DNA from: an uncultured beta proteobacterium
GTDB lineage: Bacteria > Pseudomonadota > Gammaproteobacteria > Burkholderiales > Rhodocyclaceae
Direction: 5' to 3'
Assembly: GCA_903886975.1 (NCBI GenBank)
Contig: CAISOB010000032.1
Span: 62,001 to 126,000, forward strand
DNA: 64,000 bases
Part shown: positions 26,493 to 35,476 of the stretch, piece by piece
Layout: each line of letters begins with the position of its first letter
Numbering within the stretch: the first letter of the stretch is position 1
Made by a program: the position numbers and the translations under genes
Notes under the pieces: generated by a model
Databases searched by the model: none
Told to the model about the DNA's origin: nothing
What the model saw: only the letters and a program-made list of their open reading frames with translations

Positions 26493-27797
26493 CTAACGCA
26501 GCCAGCCCTTCTTGTTGAAATACCAGAAGGGCAGCGCCACCGAGACGATCATCAGCAGCAGCGAATACGGATAGCCGTATTCCCATTCGAGTTCGGGGAA
26601 GACGCCCTTGAAGTTCATGCCGTAGATGCTGGCGATCAGCGTCGGCGGCAACAGCGCCACCGATGCCACCGAAAAGATCTTGATGATCTTGTTCTGGTTG
26701 ATGTTGATGAAACCGACCGTGGCATCCATCAGGAAGTTGATTTTCCCGAACAGGAACGAAGTGTGCCCGTCGAGCGATTCGATGTCGCGGATGATCTGGC
26801 GCGCGTCTTCGAGTTGGTCGGCGGTGAGGAATTTGCCGCGCGTCAGGAAGGACACCGCGCGCCGGGTGTCGTGAACATTGCGCCGGATGCGCCCGTTCAA
26901 GTCTTCTTCGCGGGCGATGTCGGCGAGGATCTTGGCCGCTTCGGTGTCGGTGATTTCGGTGCCCAGCACGTGCTTGCTGACCACTTCGAGCGCTGCATAG
27001 ACATCCTCGAGCGCGTCGGCCGAATATTCGGCGTCGGCCGCATAGAGGTCGAGCAGGACGTCCTTGCCGTCGGTCACGTAGCCGGGCTGGGTGCGCGCGC
27101 GCAGCCGCTGCAAACGGAATACCGGCAGTTCCTCGGTGCGCACGGTGAACAACACGTCGCGATGCAGAATCAGGGCCACCGCAACGTTGCGCGAACCCTC
27201 GCGGGTGTCGAGCAGGAAGTCCGAGTGCAGATGAATCTCGCCATTGTCCTCGACGTAAAAGCGTGCGCTCGATTCGAGGTCGGTCAGGTTGCTCGGATTC
27301 GGCAACTCGACGTCGAAGAAGCGCCCGACCCAGGAGCGTATCTCGGGCGTCGGCGCGACCAGATCGACCCAGATCGGTTTCAGGCACTTGAGATCGTAAG
27401 GCGTGTTGACGACAATCTGGCTGAGCCTGCCGTTGCGCAGTTCGAAAGCGCTGATGGTTGTCTTTTCGTTGCGGAAATGGCTGTCGCCGATCAGGTCCTG
27501 GCGCACTTCGTCGGAGAGGATTTCGAGTATCGCTTCGCCGCGCTCCTCGCGCACTTCAGTCCAGACGAGCAGGCGGTCTTCCGGGTCAAGCGCTTCGATG
27601 GTCTGGGCAATTTCAGCGGGCGGTATGCGTTCGAGCAAAGTGCGCAATCCCGCCAAATGCTGTTTGGCCAGGACTTCTTCACCCGTTTCGTGGCGCGGCA
27701 TTTCCTGCCGCTCGGCGAGGTCCTCTTCGAACTTATGTCCGGCCAGCAGGTGGCGCACGTCCGCCAGATGATCCTGAATCTTTTTTTCTTCGCTCAT
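26493..27797 (-). CDS. corA: CorA-type magnesium/cobalt transporter with MgtE-N-like domain
   Basis: A 434-residue pentameric divalent-cation channel. The pore signature YGMNFKGVFPELEW and two C-terminal helices (IFSVASVALLPPTLIASI and the helix before YFNKKGWLR) define CorA. Residues about 40-110 (IPPAEIAQTIEALDPEDRL, then ERGEAILEILSDEVRQDLI) resemble the superhelical N domain of MgtE, which senses magnesium in that unrelated family. The ATG at 27797 has GGGAGAG upstream. An open frame continues far upstream, antisense to the MFS gene, and is an artefact. The fused sensor-like domain is inferred from pattern only. Confidence 0.93.
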   Translation of the reverse strand: MSEEKKIQDHLADVRHLLAGHKFEEDLAERQEMPRHETGEEVLAKQHLAGLRTLLERIPPAEIAQTIEALDPEDRLLVWTEVREERGEAILEILSDEVRQDLIGDSHFRNEKTTISAFELRNGRLSQIVVNTPYDLKCLKPIWVDLVAPTPEIRSWVGRFFDVELPNPSNLTDLESSARFYVEDNGEIHLHSDFLLDTREGSRNVAVALILHRDVLFTVRTEELPVFRLQRLRARTQPGYVTDGKDVLLDLYAADAEYSADALEDVYAALEVVSKHVLGTEITDTEAAKILADIAREEDLNGRIRRNVHDTRRAVSFLTRGKFLTADQLEDARQIIRDIESLDGHTSFLFGKINFLMDATVGFININQNKIIKIFSVASVALLPPTLIASIYGMNFKGVFPELEWEYGYPYSLLLMIVSVALPFWYFNKKGWLR

Positions 27798-27950
27798 CGG
27801 GGTACTCTCCCTGTTGTGCCGCGCAGCGAACAGGGGGAATTTTAGCACGCGCGCATGGTGCCCAAACGCAAAGGAAATCCGCCGACCGCGACGGATTGCG
27901 ACTATCGCCGTATAGTGACGGGCTGTTTTCTCACGACGAAGAATAGAACG

Positions 27951-29156
27951 ATGCAAGCAGCTTCCAAGGAAAGTCCGGGCGCGGCCCATACGATCGCATT
28001 CAAGATTCTCGGTGTTATCAGCTTTTCGCATTTCCTGAACGACACCATACAGTCCTTGATGCTCGCCATCTATCCGCTGTTCAAGGCCAATTTCCATTTG
28101 AATTTTGCCCAGATCGGCCTGATCACCTTGACCTTCCAATGCACCGGCTCGCTGCTGCAGCCCTTCGTCGGCTATTACACCGACCGTCATCCGAAACCCT
28201 TCTCTCTGGCCCTGGGCATGGGCTTTACGCTGATTGGCCTGCTCGCCCTGTCGATCGCCAGCAGCTACCCCGTTGTCCTGCTGGCCGCAGGCCTGGTCGG
28301 GACGGGATCGGCGGTCTTTCATCCCGAGTCGGCCCGTGTCGCGCGCCTCGCCTCCGGCGGCCGCCACGGCCTCGCACAATCGATTTTCCAGGTCGGCGGC
28401 AACGCCGGTTCGGCCACCGGTCCGCTGCTCGCCGCGTGGATCGTCCTGCCGCGCGGCCAGGCCAGCATCGCCCTGTTCTCGCTCGGTGCCCTGCTGGCCA
28501 TGATCGTGCTCACCGGCGTGGGTTTCTGGTACCGCCACCGGCAGCGCCAGCCGCAGAAAGCGCACGTCGCGAGCGTTCAGGCCCTGCCGAAGCGCCGGGT
28601 GCGGATCACCGTGGCCGTGCTGCTGGCGCTGATGTTCTCGAAATATTTCTATCTGGCGAGCATCAACAGCTACCTGATCTTTTATCTGATACAACAGTAC
28701 GGCATCAGCACGGCGGACGCGCAATACCACCTGTTCTATTTCCTCTTTGCCGTCGCGGCCGGCGGGCTGATCGGCGGGCCGGTCGGCGACCGTATCGGGC
28801 GCAAGCGGGTGATCTGGATCTCGATTCTCGGCGCCGCGCCGTTTACGCTCGCCCTGCCTTACGTGGGCCTGGGCGCATCGGTGCTGCTGACAGTGATCAT
28901 CGGCTTCGTGCTCTCGTCGGCTTTTCCGGCAATTCTGGTCTATGCGCAAGAAATGTTTCCGGGCCGCATCGGCACGGTTTCCGGCTTGTTCTTCGGCTTG
29001 GCCTTCGGCCTTGCGGGAATCGGTGCCGCAGTTCTCGGCCAACTTGCCGACCTTTGGGGCATCGCCACGGTGTACAAGCTGTGCTCCTTCCTGCCGCTGA
29101 TCGGGCTGCTGACGATCTTTCTTCCGGATCCCGGCCCGACAGCGCATAGGGCGTGA
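27951..29156 (+). CDS. major facilitator transporter, fosmidomycin-resistance (Fsr) family
   Basis: A 401-residue, 12-helix MFS exporter. The opening FKILGVISFSHFLNDTIQSL and FVGYYTDRHPKP match the Fsr group, and the inter-domain loop (about 185-210) is rich in arginine and glutamine. The second-half motif GGPVGDRIGRKRVIW is the MFS loop signature. Fsr proteins export fosmidomycin and unrelated drugs; the natural substrate is unknown. The ATG at 27951 is preferred because the frame upstream is not membrane-like. A TATAGT at about 27911 is a possible -10 element. Confidence 0.9.
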   Translation: MQAASKESPGAAHTIAFKILGVISFSHFLNDTIQSLMLAIYPLFKANFHLNFAQIGLITLTFQCTGSLLQPFVGYYTDRHPKPFSLALGMGFTLIGLLALSIASSYPVVLLAAGLVGTGSAVFHPESARVARLASGGRHGLAQSIFQVGGNAGSATGPLLAAWIVLPRGQASIALFSLGALLAMIVLTGVGFWYRHRQRQPQKAHVASVQALPKRRVRITVAVLLALMFSKYFYLASINSYLIFYLIQQYGISTADAQYHLFYFLFAVAAGGLIGGPVGDRIGRKRVIWISILGAAPFTLALPYVGLGASVLLTVIIGFVLSSAFPAILVYAQEMFPGRIGTVSGLFFGLAFGLAGIGAAVLGQLADLWGIATVYKLCSFLPLIGLLTIFLPDPGPTAHRA

Positions 29157-29195
29157 TGCCCACAAGATATCAAAACCGCTTGAGGAGAAAAGAAG

Positions 29196-29891
29196 ATGGC
29201 GCTGCTTGGCAAAGCCGCAATGGTCCTGTCCTTCGACGTCGCAGCCGCGGCCATCGTCGAGCATGACAACTGGCATTCGCACGAGCACCTTCGGGAAAGA
29301 ATGTCGATTCCCGGCTTTCTGCGCGGCTCGCGCTGGCTTGCCCTAACCGGAGAGCCCGGCTACTTCGTGCTCTACGAAGTGGCCGATATCGATACCCTGG
29401 CTTCGCCGGCCTATCTCGAGCGGCTGAACAATCCGAGTCCATGGACCGCGAAGATGATGCGGCATTATCGAGGCATGAACCGCGGGTTTTGCCGCGTCAC
29501 CGCGAGTTTCGGTCTGGGACTCGCGCAGGCCGCGCTGCTGATCCGCTTCAGCCCCGAGCCGGAAAGCGAGCGCGAATTGCGCCAATGGCTAAGCCGGGAC
29601 TTGCTGCCGGTACTGCCATCCCGCGCGGGACTGGTCAGCGCCCACTTGCTCGAGGCAGCCGCGAAGCCCGAACTGACGAAAGAGCAAGGAATGCGCGGCA
29701 AGGACGCCGGCGTGGATTGGATCGTGCTCGTCACCGGCTATGACCTTCCCAGCGTCGAAGCGCTGGCCAGCCAAGAGCTCTCCGCACAGCACCTCGAAAG
29801 CCATGGCGCAACGGGCGCGGTGACGGGGATCTACCAGATGCGCCATTCCCTTACGGAGAGAGAAGTCGCGGCAAGCAAACTCGATTCGTAA
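29196..29891 (+). CDS. conserved hypothetical protein, possible dimeric alpha-beta barrel
   Basis: A 231-residue soluble protein I cannot name. It seems to consist of two similar halves: DVAAAAIVEHDNWHSHEHLRE with GSRWLAL and YFVLYEVAD in the first, and AALLIRFSPEPE, LPVLPSRAGLVSAHLLE and DWIVLVTGYD in the second. The strand-helix-strand layout with VLYEVAD recalls ferredoxin-like dimeric alpha-beta barrels such as EthD. It has a good GAGGAG ribosome site and follows the MFS gene after 39 bases, so the two may be co-expressed. No catalytic motif is clear. Confidence 0.75.
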   Translation: MALLGKAAMVLSFDVAAAAIVEHDNWHSHEHLRERMSIPGFLRGSRWLALTGEPGYFVLYEVADIDTLASPAYLERLNNPSPWTAKMMRHYRGMNRGFCRVTASFGLGLAQAALLIRFSPEPESERELRQWLSRDLLPVLPSRAGLVSAHLLEAAAKPELTKEQGMRGKDAGVDWIVLVTGYDLPSVEALASQELSAQHLESHGATGAVTGIYQMRHSLTEREVAASKLDS

Positions 29892-29927
29892 TCCCGCGAG
29901 TCGCCGCGCGTCGGGTCAGCGAGCCGC

Positions 29928-30773
29928 TCAGAACTCGATGACCGTACCGACGAAGGCCGGGATGAAGCGATCGCCGAAGACCTGCTGCAATTTGGCCATC
30001 ATGCGAAATCCGGTGCAGTGATTGGCGGCGACGAAGTCCGGCCCGAAGGTCTCGAGTTGGGCAATCGTCGGTTCCTGCTGCGCGGCGGCCACCGGCCCAA
30101 GATGCGTGCCGCCGATCCAGCCGTGCAGCCGCTGGCAGCCGGTGACGGCAAGGCCGTGCCTGACCATGTTCACCAGGCCTGAATGCGTACACCCGCTGAT
30201 CACGACAAGGCCCTTGTCGCTCTTGTAGAAAAGCGCCATATCGTCGTCAATTTCGTCCTGGCAGTCAAATCCCGATCTCTTGTCCGGAGCAATCAGGCGC
30301 GTGTCGCCGGTCTCGTATGCCGTGGTTCGCGGCACGGCGCCGCTTAGCCACATTCCCGGAAGGATCTCGAGCGGCGCGTTGACCCAGCGCCAGTCGGCGC
30401 CCAGCGTCGTCAGTTGCTCCTGGCGGTAGGGTATTCCGGCAAAATGCCGCTCCCCGCTGGCGACGGAAAAGCGCGGCTTGAAAGCGTCCGGGTGCAGATA
30501 GACGGGAATCCGTTTCGTCGCGTTGCTCAGCACGTGGAAGAGTCCGCCGGTGTGGTCGTTATGACCATGGCTGATGGCGATCATGGCTAGCGAGTCGGCC
30601 GCGACGCCGAGCAGATCCAGATTATGGACGATCGCCGCCGACTGCCCGGTGTCGACGAGCAGCCGAGTCGATCCCGATTCGACCAGCATAGCCAAGCCGT
30701 GCTCGCCAAGAAAAGGCGAACGCGCGTTGATCGGCACGCAGTTGTCCATCGCGACCGTGACTTTAATATTCAT
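29928..30773 (-). CDS. metallo-beta-lactamase-fold hydrolase (COG1237, dihydropterin-RFAP synthase-like)
   Basis: A 281-residue MBL-fold protein. The metal motif is SHGHNDHTGGLFHV, followed by GCTHSGLVNMVRHGL and NHCTGFRMMAKLQ as later ligands. This layout belongs to the COG1237 branch that includes archaeal enzymes making the methanopterin precursor; in bacteria the function is unknown. The N-terminus MNIKVTVAMDNCV at ATG 30773 fits the branch, and the 220 extra upstream residues of open frame do not. It is convergent with the preceding gene and divergent from the sulfate-type transporter. Confidence 0.85.
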   Translation of the reverse strand: MNIKVTVAMDNCVPINARSPFLGEHGLAMLVESGSTRLLVDTGQSAAIVHNLDLLGVAADSLAMIAISHGHNDHTGGLFHVLSNATKRIPVYLHPDAFKPRFSVASGERHFAGIPYRQEQLTTLGADWRWVNAPLEILPGMWLSGAVPRTTAYETGDTRLIAPDKRSGFDCQDEIDDDMALFYKSDKGLVVISGCTHSGLVNMVRHGLAVTGCQRLHGWIGGTHLGPVAAAQQEPTIAQLETFGPDFVAANHCTGFRMMAKLQQVFGDRFIPAFVGTVIEF

Positions 30774-31049
30774 TCTTCGGCGTTCTGCTCGGGAGGAATC
30801 GGCATTATCCGCGTTTTCGGCGGGGCGGCTCGTCTGCCGTCGGCGAGGCGGCGTCCGAGCGGATGCCCGTCGTGTGCTCGGTGCTGGGTTGGCTAAGCGA
30901 TCCGCCGAGTCGCTACTTGCGGCGCGAATTGCGTCACAATCGCGTCTCATGCAGGCGGCTTGTTCGATAAGGCCAAGATTTTCGACAAGCTGGTGGCAGT
31001 GCAAACTCGACCCGCTCCCCTGGGCAGCGGGCCGCACGACGAGTCTTGA

Positions 31050-32819
31050 ATGACAATGAAAGCCACAATGCAACTTGTGCCCGGATGGATCAGAAATTAT
31101 CGACGCGAACTGTTTGCCGCCGATCTGTTCGCCGGACTGATTGTCGCCGTGCTGGTGGTGCCGCAGAGCCTGGCCTACGCCATGCTCGCCGGCTTGCCGC
31201 CCCAGGTTGGATTGTATGTCAGCATCTTCCCGGTCATCGCCTATGCCGTATTCGGCAGCAGCATGAGGCAGGCCGTGGGCCCGGTGGCGATCACCGCGAT
31301 CATGACCTTCTCGCTGCTCAGTCCGCTGGCCACCCCCGGAAGTCCCCCCTACATCGCGCTCGCCGCCAGCCTTTCGCTTCTTTCGGGCTTCCTGATCCTC
31401 GCCTCGGGACTCTTGCGCCTCGGCTTCCTGTCGCAACTGCTGAGCCGGCCGGTCGTGAGCGGATTCATTTCCGGCTCGGCGGTGATGATTATCCTGAGTC
31501 AGATCAAATTCCTGCTCGGCGTCGACATCAGTGCGTCAAATACCTGGCAGACGGTCCATCTCCTGTACGCGAAAGCTTCGCAGGGCAACCCGACGACCAT
31601 GCTGATCAGCGGCGCAGCGCTGCTCGTGCTTCTTGCTTCGCGCCAGTGCTTGAGCAAGGCGCTCGTTCGAATCGGCATCACGCCGCAGCGAGCGGCGTTT
31701 CCGGTCAGGTTGATGCCCTTGATCGTCCTGGCGCTGGCGACGCTGGCCGTGATCACGTTCGACCTCGACCGCAAGAACGGCGTCGCCGTCGTCGGCAATG
31801 TGCAGGAAGGGCTGGCCTCGTTCAGCTTCTTCGTCCCGAGCATCGCCCTGCTCAAGACATTGGCGCTGCCGGCCCTGATCCTGGCGCTCATCGGAATGGT
31901 GCAGAACATCACCATGGCCCAGGCGCTGGCCGTCAAGAAGCACGAACGCGTCGAACCCAACAGCGAACTCATCGGCCTGGGCGTATCCAATATCGTCGCT
32001 GCTTTCTACGGCGGAATGCCCGTCGGCGGCGGCCTTTCCCGCTCGGCAATCAACGTCGCCGCAGGCGCCCAAAGCCCGCTGGCCAGTATCATTTCGGCGC
32101 TTACGATGCTGTGCTTCGTTGCCGCGGGTACGCACTGGTTCGCGAGGCTCCCGCTCGCCGTGCTCGCTGCAAGCATCGTGAGCGCCGCGATCGGCATGAT
32201 CGACTGCAAATCGTTCCGCCAGGCCTGGTCCTACGACCGTGCCGACGCGCTGGCACTGCTCGGCACGGCGATAGGCGTCCTGGTTCTCGGCTTGCAGGAA
32301 GGGATTGGTCTGGGCATCGGTTTTTCGCTGGCGGCTTTGCTCTATCGTGCCGGTACGCCGCATATCGCTGTCATCGGGCGAATCGCGGGCACTGAACATT
32401 TCCGCAATATCGAACGTCACGGCGTCGAGACGCTGCCCCGCGTATTGTTCCTGCGCATCGACGAAAATCTATTCTTTGGAAATTTGAATGCCGTCGAGAC
32501 ACGTCTCGGCTCGGAATTGGACAAGGCGCCGGACATACTGGACGTTGTGCTGGTGATGAGTGCGGTCAATCGTGTGGACACCACGGCCATGGAAGTTCTC
32601 AGCGATATCAACGCGAGCCTGGCCGCGCGGAATATCCGCTTGCACCTGGCCGAAGTCAAGGGTCCGGTGCAGGATCGCCTGGTCAAGTCGCCGCTCTGGC
32701 GTGGGCTGTCAGGCAGCGTGTACTTGTCGGCTAACAGCGCTTTTGAACGCTTGGCCACGCTTGAAATTCGCTCGCCAGATACGTCGCCACCGCCTGCCCG
32801 GCGTCCGCTTGCGCAGTGA
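31050..32819 (+). CDS. SulP-family anion transporter with STAS domain
   Basis: A 589-residue inner-membrane transporter of the SLC26/SulP family. It has about 12-14 membrane segments: the first includes GLIVAVLVVPQSLAYAMLAGLPPQVGLY, the SulP signature, and ANIVSGSAVM-like helices follow. The C-terminal STAS domain (about 455-565) has VLFLRIDENLFFGN and VNRVDTTAMEVLSDI. Substrates in the family include sulfate, bicarbonate and dicarboxylates; nothing here selects one. Three in-frame ATG codons (31050, 31056, 31068) are possible. It stands alone and is convergent with mtgA. Confidence 0.93.
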   Translation: MTMKATMQLVPGWIRNYRRELFAADLFAGLIVAVLVVPQSLAYAMLAGLPPQVGLYVSIFPVIAYAVFGSSMRQAVGPVAITAIMTFSLLSPLATPGSPPYIALAASLSLLSGFLILASGLLRLGFLSQLLSRPVVSGFISGSAVMIILSQIKFLLGVDISASNTWQTVHLLYAKASQGNPTTMLISGAALLVLLASRQCLSKALVRIGITPQRAAFPVRLMPLIVLALATLAVITFDLDRKNGVAVVGNVQEGLASFSFFVPSIALLKTLALPALILALIGMVQNITMAQALAVKKHERVEPNSELIGLGVSNIVAAFYGGMPVGGGLSRSAINVAAGAQSPLASIISALTMLCFVAAGTHWFARLPLAVLAASIVSAAIGMIDCKSFRQAWSYDRADALALLGTAIGVLVLGLQEGIGLGIGFSLAALLYRAGTPHIAVIGRIAGTEHFRNIERHGVETLPRVLFLRIDENLFFGNLNAVETRLGSELDKAPDILDVVLVMSAVNRVDTTAMEVLSDINASLAARNIRLHLAEVKGPVQDRLVKSPLWRGLSGSVYLSANSAFERLATLEIRSPDTSPPPARRPLAQ

Positions 32820-32858
32820 TCTCCGCGTCGACTCCGCAGCATTCCTGCGGTCGTCGGC

Positions 32859-33584
32859 TCAGGGAATCTGTGCCGACGGCATGCGACCGAGAATGACCTC
32901 GGCGCGGCTCATGAGCCCCGGCGCGCCGCGGTTGCGGTCATAGAAACGCGGGCTTGGAACCATGCAGGCGAGCGTCGCCGCCTGTTCGGGGGAGAGCTGT
33001 GCGGCGCTGATACCGTAGTAATGCTCGGCCGCCGCCTCGGCGCCGAACACGCCGTTGCCCCATTCGATGACATTAAGATAGACCTCGAAAATGCGCCGCT
33101 TGCTCCATACGGTTTCGATCATCAGCGTGACGACGGCTTCCTCGGCTTTGCGCCAGGGTGTCTTTTCCGGAGTCAGCAGGAGATTCTTCGCGAGTTGCTG
33201 CGAGATCGTCGAACCGCCGGCGACGATCTTGCCGCGCTGCTGGTTCTTCTGCATGGCTTTCTGGATGCCTTCCCAGTCGAAGCCGTCGTGATGGACGAAG
33301 AGGTCGTCTTCCGAGACGATGATGGCGCGCTTCAAGTAGTTGGAGATTTTGCCGTAGCCGACCCACGCTTTCTTGAGTTGCGCCTTGGGATCCTTGGACT
33401 GCAGTTCGGCGAGCCGGATCTCCATGAAGCGCGTCGTGTCGGGGTTGACCCAGTTCCACCACAGCACCCAGCCGAATAGCCAGAACTGATAGAGCAACAG
33501 CAGCGCAATCAGCCCGAGGACGAGCCGTTTGAGCCAGCGCGCAATGAGGTGCGCTGCGCGCTGCGCGCTAGGGTGTGTTCTCAC
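32859..33584 (-). CDS. mtgA: monofunctional biosynthetic peptidoglycan transglycosylase MtgA
   Basis: Polymerises lipid II into glycan strands at the periplasmic face. It has one N-terminal membrane helix (LVLGLIALLLLYQFWLFGWV), then the GT51 motifs EDDLFVHHDGFDW, GGSTISQQLAKNLLL and EVYLNVIEWGNGVFG. The start is odd. There is no ATG near the expected N-terminus. The frame opens upstream into an inverted-repeat element, which provides GTG at 33584 (chosen, 241 residues) and another GTG at 33623. Neither has a good ribosome site. The repeat seems to have replaced the native start; an ATT start next to the helix cannot be excluded. Confidence 0.9.
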   Translation of the reverse strand: MRTHPSAQRAAHLIARWLKRLVLGLIALLLLYQFWLFGWVLWWNWVNPDTTRFMEIRLAELQSKDPKAQLKKAWVGYGKISNYLKRAIIVSEDDLFVHHDGFDWEGIQKAMQKNQQRGKIVAGGSTISQQLAKNLLLTPEKTPWRKAEEAVVTLMIETVWSKRRIFEVYLNVIEWGNGVFGAEAAAEHYYGISAAQLSPEQAATLACMVPSPRFYDRNRGAPGLMSRAEVILGRMPSAQIP

Positions 33585-33776
33585 TTGGCGGGCGCATTTG
33601 GCAACAACCCGAAGGGCAAGCACTGGGCCGGGCGCCGCGCGGCGTTGCCGCTAGCTCGCGTGGAATAACCACGCCGCGCTCCCGGCGCCTTGCGCGGTGC
33701 CCCGCAGGGAATCCCCTTGGGGGACATCCCGGCCCAATGCTTGCGTGACCGTCCGCCAAGTGAGAACACACTCTAG
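33568..33776. repeat. 209-bp inverted-repeat (MITE-like) element between aroE and mtgA
   Basis: Two 19-bp arms, GTGTGTTCTCACTTGGCGG at 33573-33591 and its exact complement at 33753-33771, are bounded on both sides by CTAG (33568-33571 and 33773-33776). A second inner pair, CAAGCA(C/T)TGGGCCGGG (33617-33632 and 33728-33743), matches at 15 of 16 positions. The centre has further short palindromes and no ORF. The aroE TAG stop is formed by the right edge, and mtgA codons begin in the left arm. This looks like a non-autonomous mobile repeat or a folded intergenic element; the mobile origin is inference. Confidence 0.8.
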
Positions 33777-34588
33777 GCGCCGCGCAGCATGGCCAGCACC
33801 GGCAGGCCCTCGGGCCGCACGCCGCGCCAGAGATAGAAGGCTTCCGCCGCCTGCTCGACGAGCATGCCGAGACCGTCGGAAAAGGTTCCCACGCCCTGGT
33901 TGCGGGCGAAGATTTCGAACGGGGTGTCGCGCTGGCCGTACATCATCTTGTAGGCCAGGCTGCCCGGTGCAAAGATGCCCTCGGGCAGGTCGGGCATGGT
34001 GCCGTCGAGGCTCGCCGAGGTCGCGTTGATGACAATGTCGAACTGCTGGCCGGCGAGATCCGGAAGGTCGCTGCCGGAAACCGTGCCGAGCGCCTTGAAA
34101 TGTTTCGCCAGCACGTGCGTCTTGGCTTCGGTGCGGTTGGCGATGACCAGCGATGCCGGGCGTGCGTCGAGCAGCGGCCCGACCACGCCGCGCGCGGCGC
34201 CGCCGGCGCCGAGCAGAAGAACGCGTTTGCCGGCGATCGGGATGCCGAGGTTGATGGTAATGTCATGCATCATGCCGACGCCGTCGGTGTTGTCGCCGAG
34301 AATGCCGTCCCGCGAAAAGGCGAGGGTATTGACCGCGCCGGCGAGTTCGGCGCGCGGCGTATGCCGGCTGGCCAGGCGATAGGCTTCCTCCTTGAAGGGC
34401 ACGGTCACGTTGGCGCCGCGTCCGCCCGCATCGATGAAGCGGCGCACCGTCGCGACGAAGTCATCGAGCGGCGCAAGGACGGCTTCGTAGCTCATGTCCT
34501 CACTGGTCTGGCGGGCGAAGGCGGCGTGGATGGTCGGCGATTTGCTGTGGCCGATGGGATTGCCGAAGACGCAGTAGCGATCAGTCAT
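33773..34588 (-). CDS. aroE: shikimate dehydrogenase (NADP)
   Basis: Reduces 3-dehydroshikimate in aromatic amino-acid synthesis. The 271 residues include the substrate site [14 protein letters not shown], the catalytic lysine K66 in [11 protein letters not shown], the aspartate in GDNTDGVG, and the NADP loop [11 protein letters not shown] (125-135) followed by ANRTEAK. The last codons and the TAG stop abut the right arm of the inverted-repeat element, so the natural C-terminus may have been trimmed by a few residues. The tonB-like gene precedes it after 11 bases. Confidence 0.96.
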   Translation of the reverse strand: MTDRYCVFGNPIGHSKSPTIHAAFARQTSEDMSYEAVLAPLDDFVATVRRFIDAGGRGANVTVPFKEEAYRLASRHTPRAELAGAVNTLAFSRDGILGDNTDGVGMMHDITINLGIPIAGKRVLLLGAGGAARGVVGPLLDARPASLVIANRTEAKTHVLAKHFKALGTVSGSDLPDLAGQQFDIVINATSASLDGTMPDLPEGIFAPGSLAYKMMYGQRDTPFEIFARNQGVGTFSDGLGMLVEQAAEAFYLWRGVRPEGLPVLAMLRGA

Positions 34589-34599
34589 CTGTTCCTTGA

Positions 34600-35475
34600 T
34601 TAACGCGATTTTGTTTCAAGCTGGTTGCTGTTGGTAAAGTTCCAGACGCGCGTGATTTCGACGATGTCGGTGTCACGCAGAATGTCGGCCGGAAAGGCGG
34701 CGTAGGGAGAGGCCAGCTGAACGATGCGGCGCGCCGCATCGTCAAGGATCTTGTATCCGGAAGAGCGGTTGATTTCGACGCGATCGACACTGCCGTCGCT
34801 CTTGATCCGGACCGACATCATCAGATTCCCGTAAAGCTTGCCTTTTGCCGCTTCCGGATAGTTGAGCGTGCCGATCCGCTCGATCTTGATCCGCCAGTCT
34901 TCCATGTACTGGGCGAAGCGGTATTCCTCGGTACGCGTGCCGAGGTTCTTGACGCGCGGCCGCTTGTTGTATTCGTCGGTGTCGCGAGCGATCTCGCCCT
35001 CGAGCCGCGCCATCTCCAGTGCGCGCGATGCCAACTCGCGGCCGCTGATCGGCGCGGCCTGGGTTTGCGGTTCGATCTTGGCGACCATCGGCGTCTCGCT
35101 CTTGGCCAACGCCTGCAGGCGTTGCTGCTCCGCTTCCAGGGCTTTGACGCGCTTTTCCGCCTGCTCGAGATCGCGCCCGGCCTGTTGCCTGGCCGATGGC
35201 GGCAGGGGCGTTCGGGTCCGCCGGCTTTGCTCGCTGTTGCCGCCGCCGTCGAGATGGGCTTGCGCCAGCGCCTGCGCGTCGGTCGGCTTGTGCGCCGATT
35301 TGCTATTGACCAGGATGATGTCGAGCGCCCTGTCCGTAAAGGCGCGCGAAGCGTCGGGAAACTCGAAATGCAGGGTGAGTATCACGGCGTGGATGAATAG
35401 CGAAGCGCCGATCGCAATCCGCAGATTGCGATCGGGTCCGGGTGTCGCCCAGCGCTGGACCAGTACCGCGCTCAC
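34600..35475 (-). CDS. TonB-like energy transducer
   Basis: A 291-residue protein with one N-terminal membrane helix ([18 protein letters not shown]), a periplasmic charged and coiled-coil stretch (about 85-125, [20 protein letters not shown]) and a C-terminal TonB-type domain ([19 protein letters not shown], then [19 protein letters not shown]). It couples inner-membrane energy to the outer envelope; no ExbBD or receptor lies nearby. The GTG start at 35475 comes one base after the ribonuclease stop and has GGAGG upstream. A TTG at 35496 in the same frame is less likely. The missing proline-rich spacer makes it an atypical TonB. Confidence 0.85.
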   Translation of the reverse strand: MSAVLVQRWATPGPDRNLRIAIGASLFIHAVILTLHFEFPDASRAFTDRALDIILVNSKSAHKPTDAQALAQAHLDGGGNSEQSRRTRTPLPPSARQQAGRDLEQAEKRVKALEAEQQRLQALAKSETPMVAKIEPQTQAAPISGRELASRALEMARLEGEIARDTDEYNKRPRVKNLGTRTEEYRFAQYMEDWRIKIERIGTLNYPEAAKGKLYGNLMMSVRIKSDGSVDRVEINRSSGYKILDDAARRIVQLASPYAAFPADILRDTDIVEITRVWNFTNSNQLETKSR

Positions 35476-35476
35476 G

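Noticed and set aside
27798..29288. A 930-residue extension of CorA upstream
   Set aside because: The extra part is antisense to the MFS transporter. CorA has a good start and ribosome site at 27797.
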